Source: Bacteroides ilei
Lineage (GTDB): Bacteria > Bacteroidota > Bacteroidia > Bacteroidales > Bacteroidaceae
Assembly: GCF_900128495.1 (NCBI RefSeq)
Contig: NZ_LT635801.1
Span: 631,997 to 695,996, forward strand
Length of the DNA stretch: 64,000 bases
Direction of reading: 5' to 3'
Part shown: positions 1 through 9,000 of the stretch, piece by piece
Numbering within the stretch: position 1 is the first letter of the stretch
Layout: each line of letters begins with the position of its first letter
Notes under the pieces: model-generated
Databases searched by the model: none
The model's input: only the letters and a program-made list of their open reading frames with translations
What the model was told of the DNA's origin: nothing
Translations under genes and position numbers: made by a program

Positions 1-379
1 CAAATTTATAGCTTGGAGGGATGATTACTATTCCCAGAGTATCTGCAAATCCGATGGCACCATCTTCGTCTATAATTCTGAATAGCCCTTCTTGTGGGTA
101 GTCTGGTCCATTGTCATACTTGAATACGTTAAAAAGCTTATTGCCTTTTTTGTCAAGGCATACTATTTTCCCGTTTCCTTCAGCCACAAATCCAATATGA
201 TTGATTGTGTCGGTATAGGCAAATGGATACATACATGGTATTACAGTATCACCATTTTCTGAGACATATCCGAATAAACCGTTATCTTCGACCACGAACA
301 ACTTCTCGTCAGGCGTTCTCGTACAACATGCAAGCCCGACTGTGCAGATGAATGAAAAATACAATAGGGTTCTGTTCAT
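1..379 (-). CDS. WG-repeat lipoprotein, C-terminus off the window; probable immunity partner of Tae4
   Basis: The start codon is at 377-379 and the gene runs off the left edge, so only about 126 residues are visible. The N-terminus is a short hydrophobic segment ending in a Cys-Cys (TVGLACC), which reads as a lipoprotein signal, so the mature protein should sit in the periplasm. The rest shows WG (KWG)-type repeats: GLFGYVSENGDTVIP, then a degenerate copy, then GAIGFADTLGIVIIPPSY. WG repeats are protein-binding folds of uncertain function. The gene begins 15 bp after the stop of the Tae4 amidase gene on the same strand. That is the usual place for an immunity gene, and a periplasmic location fits protection from a peptidoglycan amidase. 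The immunity role is inferred; the WG-repeat lipoprotein call is well supported. Confidence 0.7.
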   Translation of the reverse strand, partial: MNRTLLYFSFICTVGLACCTRTPDEKLFVVEDNGLFGYVSENGDTVIPCMYPFAYTDTINHIGFVAEGNGKIVCLDKKGNKLFNVFKYDNGPDYPQEGLFRIIDEDGAIGFADTLGIVIIPPSYKF

Positions 380-394
380 GATTCTTTCTATAGG

Positions 395-847
395 TTATTG
401 TAAAACATAGAGCTCAACATCGCCACAATCCGTAAAATAAGCTTTTCCTTCCACTTTTTCACCATTAAACAAATCCACATGTCCGGAAGCATCACTCCAA
501 TTACAGTTCTTGAAGATTATGATACCTTTTTTCCCTTTGAAGTCTTCCAGTTTTTTCCCTTTTATCGGTGTGCCGCCTATCTTTTGCTTGATGAAGCTAA
601 GCATGTCAGTTACTCTATAAAGATACCATTTCTTGTCCTTTCCCGAAGATGTGGCACCGTCATAGCGTGATATGGGCATACCTGAATAGTTAAAGGCATA
701 CGACAGACGTATTGCGCATGCGTTGGTGAAGAAGCCGGCTTTTATGTTCTCTTCTACTTTTCCGCCGATTAGTTTACCGACCGCTGATGTTGGTAGATCC
801 TTAACTTTGCTGAAGTTGGAACTCAGTGTTGAATAAGTAATGCTCAT
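395..847 (-). CDS. tae4: Tae4-family T6SS amidase effector
   Basis: A 150-residue protein with the features of Tae4, a T6SS effector that cleaves peptidoglycan cross-peptides in the target periplasm. The catalytic cysteine lies in NACAIRLSYAFN (Cys44 with the start chosen here) and the histidine in DASGHVDLFNG (His123). A YRVTDM segment and a KGKKGIIIF strand lie between them, as in the family. The reading frame extends upstream to an ATG at 874, but the internal ATG at 845-847 gives MSITYSTLSSNFSK, which matches the usual family start and length, so it is preferred. No secretion signal is visible, as expected for an effector carried by Hcp or VgrG. The next gene downstream is the WG-repeat lipoprotein, probably its immunity protein. 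The pair lies about 13 kb from the nearest hcp or vgrG. Confidence 0.88.
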   Translation of the reverse strand: MSITYSTLSSNFSKVKDLPTSAVGKLIGGKVEENIKAGFFTNACAIRLSYAFNYSGMPISRYDGATSSGKDKKWYLYRVTDMLSFIKQKIGGTPIKGKKLEDFKGKKGIIIFKNCNWSDASGHVDLFNGEKVEGKAYFTDCGDVELYVLQ

Positions 848-1002
848 AATGTTCTTTTTTAGTTCGTTAAACATTCATTATAGAATAGCTTCAAGTAGTT
901 GCTTCATCTTAAAGGAACCATAAGTTGGCTCGTAATATAATAAAACTTATTGATACTTGAAAATATTTTCAGGAACTTATTAATGTTAATAATGAAATTA
1001 GG

Positions 1003-1010
1003 TATCTTTG
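1003..1010 (+). promoter_or_regulatory. Bacteroides-type -7 box ahead of the 1035 gene
   Basis: TATCTTTG matches the Bacteroidota -7 consensus TAnnTTTG and lies 24 bp before the ATG at 1035. No clear TTTG -33 box is found at the usual distance, so promoter strength is uncertain. Confidence 0.55.
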
Positions 1011-1034
1011 TAGAAGAAATTAAAAAATAATGCA

Positions 1035-1352
1035 ATGGATATAAGGCAAATAATAAAGGAAAAGCGTGATATTTTTAAAGCCATGGATCAGGCAATAGAC
1101 AAAACATTAAATGTACAAGATGCTCAAATGCGTAAAGAAGGTAGATTGGATCTGGATAAACTACGGGGCAAAGACCCGGCAGTACCTTTTTTTATCGGTT
1201 ATGCGTATGAATTTGAATATGATTGTTCTAAAGATACAAAGTATGCCCAAAAAGCAATAGAAGAGTATAATAATCTTATTAATTATGAATATGCTTTTTT
1301 ACATGCAAATATTGAACGGTTGCAGAGTGCTGTAAATAGTGTAAATCCATAA
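1035..1352 (+). CDS. Small protein of unknown function (105 aa)
   Basis: I do not recognise this protein. It is charged and predicted helical, with no signal peptide or membrane segment; the N-terminus MDIRQIIKEKRDIFKAMDQA looks like an amphipathic helix and the C-terminal half has alternating Tyr/Asn/Glu. A good -7 box (TATCTTTG) lies just upstream, which supports it being a real gene. It stands alone on the plus strand between the divergent tae4 gene and the PutAbiC-like gene. A regulatory or antitoxin-like role is possible but nothing in the sequence shows it. Confidence 0.6.
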   Translation: MDIRQIIKEKRDIFKAMDQAIDKTLNVQDAQMRKEGRLDLDKLRGKDPAVPFFIGYAYEFEYDCSKDTKYAQKAIEEYNNLINYEYAFLHANIERLQSAVNSVNP

Positions 1353-1437
1353 ATGTATAAAGAATCTATATTCTTGAAAAGATGTTTGCTCGGGGTAAGA
1401 ACAGACATCTTTTTTATTGTGAGTTTTGCTATATTCA

Positions 1438-2523
1438 ATGAAGATTGATAAGATTGTCAAATATCTTAATTCTAACACAATTATGGGAAATAATATAAAC
1501 CTTTGTGATAGTGTTGTTGACATAATATCATTGATATTATGGATATTACTAATGATGTTATTAGTAACAATGTGTTCTGGCAACAAATTCATGCATCGAT
1601 TTTTACCTATTGGATTTGTAGAAAGTAAATGGAAATATTTCCTTATATCTTTTATTCTGGCTTTTGTGTTGATTTTTTTCTTACTTCTTGTTTGCATTTT
1701 TAATGAAGGGGAGTTTTTCTGGATAGTGAATAAGAATATCTCAACAGAATGGGAAACTTGGGGAGGTTTTGCCACTTGCTTGTCTGCAATCTTTACGTTG
1801 ATAACTGTCTTTTATGCCTATACCGCATTTACGAATTCCAATAGGGCTTTGAAGTCACAACAGAAAGCTGCCGAAAGAGCCTCATTTGATGCGACTTTTA
1901 CACAGATGTTTGCACAGCATAATATATTGTATGCCAAAAACAGATGTTTGAGGTACAAGCATTGTCATTTTGCAGAGTTTGTTGAGTTCTTTGAACGAAT
2001 GTCCGTTAAGCAGGACATAAGTATATCCAAAATGTGGAGTAAATATAACGAAGTTCTGGATTGTGGTTGTGGTGCAGGATGTTCAAGTAACTTCAAGAAC
2101 TATTTTAAGTATATACATAGGGAGCTGACTTTCATACGTGGAAAAATAGAAGCTCAAAATGGTATAAATGGAAGTTCTTCCTGTTGTTCTAACCGACAAT
2201 ATGAAGCGAATCCGATGCCTGCTTTCTTGGCTGATTCCATAAAGGAATATGTAAGGTTAATAGAGGGGCAGATGAATAATGACGAGTTGTTCTGCTATTT
2301 CATAAATCAGTTGGATTATTATGAGAACCATCTTAATGAAGAGAAGGAACTACAGTGGTATTTTCAATATTTAATAGATATGGCATTCTTCAAGGAGATA
2401 TGTAAAGATACATACAAGTACCATAGCATGGTTAGACGGGCTGTTATGATATTTATGATAAATGGCGGTCAACATCAAAAACATCTTCCTATTAAGTTAG
2501 AGTGGATAAACTATAGCGAGTAA
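1438..2523 (+). CDS. PutAbiC-like membrane protein, candidate abortive-infection phage defence
   Basis: A 361-residue protein. The frame opens with a TTG at 1426, but the ATG at 1438 (MKIDKIVKYLNS) is the likelier start. It has two N-terminal membrane spans, a third hydrophobic segment (about residues 108-127, ending FYAYTAF), then an amphipathic stretch with FDATFTQMFAQHNILY. That arrangement, two membrane helices followed by an F-x-x-x-F-x-Q-M motif, is the signature of the putative phage abortive infection family (PutAbiC, PF16872). A Cys/Gly-rich loop (CGCGAGCSSN) is unusual and might bind a metal. It ends 28 bp from the 3' end of a convergent SIR2-like gene, so it sits in what looks like a small defence island. 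Family assignment is by motif; the defence role follows from the family and context. Confidence 0.65.
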   Translation: MKIDKIVKYLNSNTIMGNNINLCDSVVDIISLILWILLMMLLVTMCSGNKFMHRFLPIGFVESKWKYFLISFILAFVLIFFLLLVCIFNEGEFFWIVNKNISTEWETWGGFATCLSAIFTLITVFYAYTAFTNSNRALKSQQKAAERASFDATFTQMFAQHNILYAKNRCLRYKHCHFAEFVEFFERMSVKQDISISKMWSKYNEVLDCGCGAGCSSNFKNYFKYIHRELTFIRGKIEAQNGINGSSSCCSNRQYEANPMPAFLADSIKEYVRLIEGQMNNDELFCYFINQLDYYENHLNEEKELQWYFQYLIDMAFFKEICKDTYKYHSMVRRAVMIFMINGGQHQKHLPIKLEWINYSE

Positions 2524-2551
2524 TCCTCCTCGCTGTTGGTTTATTCTGCTT

Positions 2552-3838
2552 CTATGAGTTCAAGAAAGCAAGGATTTCATCACAGCAGGCCGCTGCATGT
2601 TTGAATCCTTTTGGTAATACCATTAGGCATCCATTGTCGCTGTATAGGGCACCTGTTCGGGGATTTTCGTTTTTATATAGTTGACGAATAACTCCATTGA
2701 AATCCCCACAATCAGTTATGCGACAAAGAAATCTTCCTTGATTCTGACTTAGCCAATATCCTCCATGCATTCTATTTTCTTTGGGAATCTTCCAAAAATC
2801 AATAAGTACAATGCGCTTTTGGTTTCCATGCAAGAAATTCATTCTTTCCAGGAGGTTATTGCAATACAAATCTCCAAAGCTATATCCTGCAATTACCAGT
2901 TTGTGATTTCTGATGATACAGTTGGTCATATTGGCATGATAAAAGTCAAATGGAACGCAGTTTAGCTTATCCGTTTTACGCAATCCTGTAACGATTGGAG
3001 AAGAATAATATGTTTCTCCTGATTGGGTACAAGGCTGGCTTTGTCCTCGTCCCATCATCAATCCTTTAACTATCTCATAGTCAGGATATTTATATAAGTC
3101 ATTTGATAGATAATTATAAATATCAGTATTCGGATCTTTATATGACTGGAAGTAATAATTTATACATCCATGCAGATGATTTATAGTAGATAAGCCATTC
3201 GGATTTTCAAACAACTTCTTGGGATTGAACCGTAGGAATGCATCTTGAATTTCATCCAGTTCAAATCCATCCTCATAATTTTCTATTGATTTCTCAATTG
3301 TAGTGTCATAGTTTAATACAAAGAAGTCACTGTTTTCGCCAAACTGTTGATAAAATCTCCAATACCATTCATTCACCTGTTCTTTCATGATGTTGGAATC
3401 ATACCCATTTACAATATCCATTATTCTGAGGATAAATTGGTCCATGACAGAACGAAGTGTATTAGGATCAAAGTCTATATTCGGTTTGGTGAAAGGAGCA
3501 AAAACCGGATATCTATTCGGATTATTACATTTTTTGTTCCATACCCAACTGTAAGCATCTAACATCTCTAATACGTGAAACAAATGTTCAAAATGAATAT
3601 AGGGGGCAGGTGTTCCACTTATATATGGATTAGAACACTCTGATGGATAATTTTCCATGAGCCAGTTGTAGATATCATTTACAATAGTTATTGTATCCCC
3701 TTGAGTAAGATAATTTTTGTAAGGTCTGCAAACATCTTCTGTGATTTTTGTAGTTGCAGGTTTAATCACATCTTGTGGTAAAACCAAGTCAAGCGGTGTT
3801 CCTGCACCTATTAAAAATGTTGTACGATTATTTTCCAT
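2552..3838 (-). CDS. SIR2-like domain protein (second gene of a SIR2 pair)
   Basis: A 428-residue protein with a divergent SIR2-like NAD-binding fold. Visible landmarks in order: FLIGAGTPLDL near the N-terminus (the GAG-x-S-type loop), FFVLNYDTTIE around residue 170 (the T-x-N-D equivalent), HLHGCINYYF (the catalytic-His equivalent) and LVIAGYSFGD near residue 320 (the late GYS strand). These mark the SIR2_2-type proteins common in anti-phage systems, where they often deplete NAD+. It starts 16 bp after the stop of another SIR2-like gene on the same strand, and the two share only this motif skeleton, so they look like functionally distinct partners. No membrane or DNA-binding segment is evident. 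The biochemical activity is inferred from the family. Confidence 0.7.
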   Translation of the reverse strand: MENNRTTFLIGAGTPLDLVLPQDVIKPATTKITEDVCRPYKNYLTQGDTITIVNDIYNWLMENYPSECSNPYISGTPAPYIHFEHLFHVLEMLDAYSWVWNKKCNNPNRYPVFAPFTKPNIDFDPNTLRSVMDQFILRIMDIVNGYDSNIMKEQVNEWYWRFYQQFGENSDFFVLNYDTTIEKSIENYEDGFELDEIQDAFLRFNPKKLFENPNGLSTINHLHGCINYYFQSYKDPNTDIYNYLSNDLYKYPDYEIVKGLMMGRGQSQPCTQSGETYYSSPIVTGLRKTDKLNCVPFDFYHANMTNCIIRNHKLVIAGYSFGDLYCNNLLERMNFLHGNQKRIVLIDFWKIPKENRMHGGYWLSQNQGRFLCRITDCGDFNGVIRQLYKNENPRTGALYSDNGCLMVLPKGFKHAAACCDEILAFLNS

Positions 3839-3854
3839 AATTCGCTATATTTAC

Positions 3855-5093
3855 TCATTGAAACATTTCAGGAACTATATCTTCAATTTCAATTCCATCT
3901 ATTACCTTGGCCGAGAGTTTTTTGCCAAAGTCGCGTACTTTATTACCTGCATACTTATCAAAGATATAAGTACTCTTGTGGGCGAAATCAAAGTTCTCCA
4001 ATATCATTTTGTTAATTCCTTCGTCTTTACATCCATATCCTATGATTATCAGTTTTTCTGCATTTCGCAGGTTCTTTCTGAATCTTTTGAAGAGTTTCTT
4101 GAAAAGTAAAGGATTGTTGTATCTTTCTATTTTAGAGGTTGTGCCGGTCAGAAAATCGGCGTGGTAAGCAATCGGGCAACTTTCATAACCTATTTTGCTT
4201 CGTATTCCTCTTAATAAGTCACTCACGCCAATACCTTCCCTTATTTTCACATACTTAATGGGTATCATGAAATTGTTCTCAACAGTCTTGTAATAAGGCA
4301 CATAATCTAAGCTACCATGTAATTTATAAAGCCTTATAGGAGCGTCGTATCTGGCTGCGTATCTTTCTAACCGGCAATGATAAGTAGCATTGTCTCTATT
4401 CAGTATTCCATAGAACTCCGAACCATATTCATCAAAGCCGTCAGAAATGCTACCATTGATATATTCAGTCTTATTAAAAGATTCAAAAAGTAAATCATGG
4501 TTCAGTGTATGCACATCAATGATATAATCTTCTTTCAAGTGATTTAGGTATTTCAGAAAGCCATCGTAATGTTCCACATATCCTACGTGGAATGGCTGGT
4601 TTTCGTAAAAAGAATTACCATCTTTATCTCTCAACAAATATCTCACCATCTGATTATAGATGTCGGGGAGACTGAAGACGAAACTTCCATAGTCTGTATA
4701 TTCGTCTAATAAATCATCACACAATGTTTCGTAGCATGAGTTATATACTTCTTCACTTTTTATAAAGTCATAAAACTCTTCATAGTCGAACTTATGTGTC
4801 TCTGCATACTTTTTTATTAGACGCTTGCAAAATACGAAATGTTTTTGATGCAGATTAAGTATCCCTTCTTCTTGAAAAGCTGGTTTTTCTCCAGTTGTTG
4901 AGCAACATAATACACCACTTGGTGAAAAATCTGCATTATATTTTTCAAAGTCCAATATATTCTCATTCAGAGTATTTCCTATCGGATACCCTTGTGGCGC
5001 AGAAAAGCCAGCTCCAATTAAGATGGAGATGTGCTTTCTACCTGTCAAAGGCTTTTCTGGTATTTCATAGCCCAAATCTATATCTTTTTTCAT
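3855..5093 (-). CDS. SIR2-like domain protein (first gene of a SIR2 pair)
   Basis: A 412-residue SIR2-like protein. Motifs in order: ISILIGAGFSAPQGYPIG (canonical GAG-F-S-x-x-x-G-x-P NAD loop, about residues 23-40), IDVHTLNHDLLFE (T-x-N-H-D, about 195-207), LYKLHGSLDY (catalytic-type His) and LIIIGYGCKDEGIN near the C-terminus. It is closer to the SIR2 consensus than its downstream neighbour. It is first in a two-gene operon, with the second SIR2-like gene 16 bp downstream. Together with the convergent PutAbiC-like gene this suggests a defence module. Whether it hydrolyses NAD+ or acts as a sensor cannot be read from the sequence. Confidence 0.75.
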   Translation of the reverse strand: MKKDIDLGYEIPEKPLTGRKHISILIGAGFSAPQGYPIGNTLNENILDFEKYNADFSPSGVLCCSTTGEKPAFQEEGILNLHQKHFVFCKRLIKKYAETHKFDYEEFYDFIKSEEVYNSCYETLCDDLLDEYTDYGSFVFSLPDIYNQMVRYLLRDKDGNSFYENQPFHVGYVEHYDGFLKYLNHLKEDYIIDVHTLNHDLLFESFNKTEYINGSISDGFDEYGSEFYGILNRDNATYHCRLERYAARYDAPIRLYKLHGSLDYVPYYKTVENNFMIPIKYVKIREGIGVSDLLRGIRSKIGYESCPIAYHADFLTGTTSKIERYNNPLLFKKLFKRFRKNLRNAEKLIIIGYGCKDEGINKMILENFDFAHKSTYIFDKYAGNKVRDFGKKLSAKVIDGIEIEDIVPEMFQ

Positions 5094-5384
5094 AATGAGT
5101 CCTTTCTTTTATATAAACTTATTTATCAAATAATGTGTCTATATTTATGTACTAGCTTCTGCTCTGATTACAGTGGCGAGTTGTTGAAGATGGGCAGGAA
5201 TGTCCGTTCTTTCATTCCCAACTTTCTGGATACTGGGAGTACAATCATTTTAATACCTTTATCAAAGGTGTAGTTTTTTCATTTTATCTTCAAAGTACGT
5301 TTTCATATTTTTCAAGATTTTACCATTAATACAAGTATTGTCATTAGGTGATGTACCTACCCCGATATTCCGATTCACTATAGA
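5094..5384. other. Gap with a possible decayed coding remnant
   Basis: No complete gene is seen between the SIR2 pair and the rhs1 immunity gene. On the minus strand, about 5170-5273 reads open for roughly 34 codons (ending LPIFNNSPL then stop) without a convincing start, so it may be the tail of a lost gene. The rest is AT-rich and should hold the SIR2-operon promoter, but I could not fix a -33/-7 pair. Confidence 0.35.
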
Positions 5385-6005
5385 TTAATTATTATAAGAA
5401 TAAATATAACATAACTCCCATATTATATTTACAGTCTCATCTTTTCCAATCTTACAAAAAAAAGATTTTTGTTTTTGATTTAATTTGTTATATATATCAA
5501 TTATTATTGGAGCTGTTTTTTTCTTATCCCTTAAAACAGCCTTATCTTTACATTTTTCAATTACTAATTGAAAAAATGGTAATATAAAATTATTGTATAC
5601 ATAGTTTCTTTCCAATCCAAAAGAAGGAGTAGTTAACTCTCTTTTAGATACCGTGATTAGATTTGACAATATATTAGAATCAATTATGTTGTTGATTCTG
5701 TTATGACAATTTTCAATTAAGGATTCATTATATAATGCATTTGTTACTATTTTTAATTCTATATTTGCAGATAAACTATATAACCCATCATCAGGCCTAT
5801 CAATTGGACCAACCCACAGTGAGACGTTTATTGAATTTGATTGACTCAACCTAAATATAATATAGCTATAATATATATCCTCTAAATGTTTACAAAACAC
5901 AAACAAGTCTTTATAGCATAATTTATTTAAACATTTATATCCATCTATATGGGGCGATGTTTCAATTGTTTTAACTATATGTTTCTTTAAAGAAATTCTA
6001 TCCAT
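5385..6005 (-). CDS. Candidate immunity protein for the Rhs1 toxin tip
   Basis: A 206-residue protein I do not recognise by family. It starts directly after the stop of rhs1 on the same strand, with no gap, which is the standard arrangement of an Rhs toxin and its cognate immunity gene. It has no signal peptide or membrane span, so it should be cytoplasmic, matching a toxin tip that looks like a nuclease. Base composition is clearly more AT-rich than the rhs core, as is usual for exchanged tip/immunity cassettes. The immunity function is inferred from position. Confidence 0.6.
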   Translation of the reverse strand: MDRISLKKHIVKTIETSPHIDGYKCLNKLCYKDLFVFCKHLEDIYYSYIIFRLSQSNSINVSLWVGPIDRPDDGLYSLSANIELKIVTNALYNESLIENCHNRINNIIDSNILSNLITVSKRELTTPSFGLERNYVYNNFILPFFQLVIEKCKDKAVLRDKKKTAPIIIDIYNKLNQKQKSFFCKIGKDETVNIIWELCYIYSYNN

Positions 6006-9000
6006 TTACTTACTATAATAATTTTTACCATATGTCCAAGTAATACCACTTTTCTTCATTTTTCTTAGAAGGCTTCTCATTTCAGGACTTTTTCTTGGAT
6101 CATGATCAAAATGCCAATGGGGATTAGCTTTCATTGATAATTTATTTGCTATATCCTTATTTAATTGAGTATTCATCCTTTTTAAAGACTCTTTACTTCT
6201 TGGACCTTTTGAGAAATTGTCAGATTTAAATTCGATATCTACCCCATCTACATATTTATCATAAACTCTTCCTCCAATCCGTCTACCATCACCCTCTCCA
6301 AAAATTTCTGTTGCACGTTTATCATGCCAAATCTTTGCGTAATTAAGCCATATACGTCCAGCCAATCCCAATATATCAATCCACGTATTGGAATCATTGA
6401 CATACCCGTAAAGGTTATGTATTCCCCCAGCCAGCCCAATCGAATCTTGCGAGATATACATCCCCATTTGCGGCGAGTAATACCTGAATCGGTTGTACGC
6501 CAGCCCTGTCTCTCGGTCATAATACTGTCCTTGGAACAGGAACGGTATCATTCCGATATTTCCGGTCTCCTCGATGACTTCTCCGTTCATATCCAGAGTC
6601 CTGCTCCACACCTCGTTGCCTTGCGTGTCGTATGCCTCGGTTGGTGTACCCAGATGGTCTGTCAGTATAGAGTAGGCCCTGCCTTCTTTTATCATGGCGG
6701 CAGGCACGAAGGATTCCTCCTCAAAGAGCCAGAGCGTGCGGTCTTTACGCTCTTCCTCGGTCAGCCACGCATCCTCTTCCATTGAGTAGCTCCGTCTCTG
6801 CTTCCACTGGTGCAGTGGCACGTTCCCGTTCCACATCCATCGTGTCACGGTCGTTCCGAAGCTCTTCGAGAGCCTTCTTCCCAGCGCATCGTATTCGAAT
6901 GTCACTTCCTCACCGTCAGGTCGTACCACCTTTGCCAGCGATCCGTCAGCGTTCCACCTGTATTTCCAGTGCTCCTTCTTTCCGTCCAGCCATCTTCCCG
7001 TACCGATGTATCGTTCTGTCAGATTCCCGTCCTTGTCATACTCGCAGTGCCACTTCCCGTCCTGTTCCATGGCTCCGCCTTTCAGGAAGCGGCGTACCAT
7101 GCAGTCGGGGTCGGGGTACAGGTTTCCCAGGCTGTCGCTCTTTCTCCACTGTTCCGTTCCGTCTCCGTACTCGGCATACTCCAGCTGTCCGTTCGGAGTG
7201 TACCCGTACCGTGTCGTTCCCCGTCTGCTATCTTCCGTTGCGAGCAGCCGGTCAGCCTTGCCCCAGCGGTAGCGGCGCAGGTGTCGTGTCCGTGCATCCT
7301 TTCTCGTGCGTGCATCCACAAGGCGGCCAATGTTGTCGTAAGCGAAACTTCGCATTACGCCTCCGGGTAGCATACGTTCTGTTTCAAAGCCCAGTGTGTC
7401 ATAGCTGTGCTGTGACTTCCACGGCATTTCACCGTTCCCGCAGCCGTCTCCGGCTCTGAACTCCGTCAGTTCTCCGAATTCGTTGCGTTTGTATTCCAGA
7501 TTCGCCCCGAGCGTACTTTGCAGGGACAGTATCTGTCCGGTCCTGTCGTAGGTGCGTCTGATGGTCTCACCGTCTGCCGTTTCCATTACCGGCAGTCCTA
7601 GTGCGTTGTAGGCAAACTCCACTCGGCTTTCACCCCGTGTTGCTTCCACGAGCCTTCCCGATATTCCATATTGGTAGGTCTGGTCGGGCTCATCCGTTGT
7701 CACATACGACACCCTTGTTACCCTCGATGCATTGTCATATTCGTATTCCCTCACGATTCCGCTCGGCAGCCTTTCGCTGGTTACACGTCCGGCGATGTCA
7801 CGTTGGTATATCCTTGTTCCCCGGTCAAACCCTGTTTCCCGGATTACGTTGCCTACGTCGTCAAGATCGAACTCATAGTATTGCATCCGCTCGTTTATCA
7901 CGTGGCGCAACCGTTCTTCCCTGTCATAATGGAAACCTACTACACCTCGGCTGTCCTTGCGGTGTGTCAGCTTCCACATGCCCGAGTAGGTGTATTCCAC
8001 TTTCTGCAGGTCGTCCCGGTATTCCAGCAGGTTGTCTATGCCGTCATATCTCAGGTGTATGTGGTTGCCGTCGAAGTCCTCCACTTCCGTCACGCGTCCT
8101 ATGGCATCATAGTGTCTTGTCTGTACAGCACCTTTCGGATTTGTCACCTGTGTGCAGCGTCCCAGTCGGTCATAGCGGTAGCTTGAGGTGTTTCCCCGGC
8201 TGTCTGAGGCTTCCGTCAGGTTGCCGTCTTTGTCGTAGCTCAGTACAGTTTTTACACCATACGGGTCAGTGATACTTTCGGCCAGTCCTTCGCTGTACTC
8301 TATCTGTGTTTTCGCCCCTTCTGGGTTAGTACGTTTAGTCACATTTCCCTTTGTGTCATAGTCGAACTTCCATGTACCTCCGTCCGCTGTGGTCACGCTC
8401 AGCGGCCTGTTGCGCAATGCCCCCTTACGGAAAAACACGGCCGATACGCTGCCGCCTCCCGGATCGGAACTGTCGGTACAGTTTCCCCAGCGGTCGTATT
8501 TGTACAGGCTGCTGTTGCCTGCTGGATCAGTTTCCTGCAGGAGCTTGCGGTCCGAGTCGTATTTCCATCGGTGTTCGCCTCCGTTGGCATCCACCTTCCG
8601 ATACACTAGTCCGTCCTTGTGGCAATATTCTGTCGGCTTGTCATGGCTGTCAAGCACTCTGGTCATGCCATCGAGGAATTGCAGTTTGTGGTCGTATATG
8701 CCTCCGTCTCCCCATGTATGTATGCATCGGGATCCGATTTCGCTGCCGTCGTATTCGAAGAACCAGTTCAGTCCGTTTCTCCATGTTTCCTTTACGATCA
8801 GCCTTCTTTGGTATTCATATCGCATGGCATCACCCACGGCGTTGCGCTGGCATATCATGTTTCCCTCCGCATCGTATTCGTATGATGCGAGTATTGTTTC
8901 TTCTCCCTTGTTCTCGGGATGAGGGCCTTTTATTATCAGAATGTGTCCGTTACGCTCGTCGCATTCTACGGTAAGCTTTCTTCCCGCACTGTCGGTAATC

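Noticed and set aside
1299..1775. Minus-strand frame of 158 codons over the PutAbiC start
   Set aside because: Overlaps two better-supported plus-strand genes and has low-complexity Ile/Ser/Thr content.
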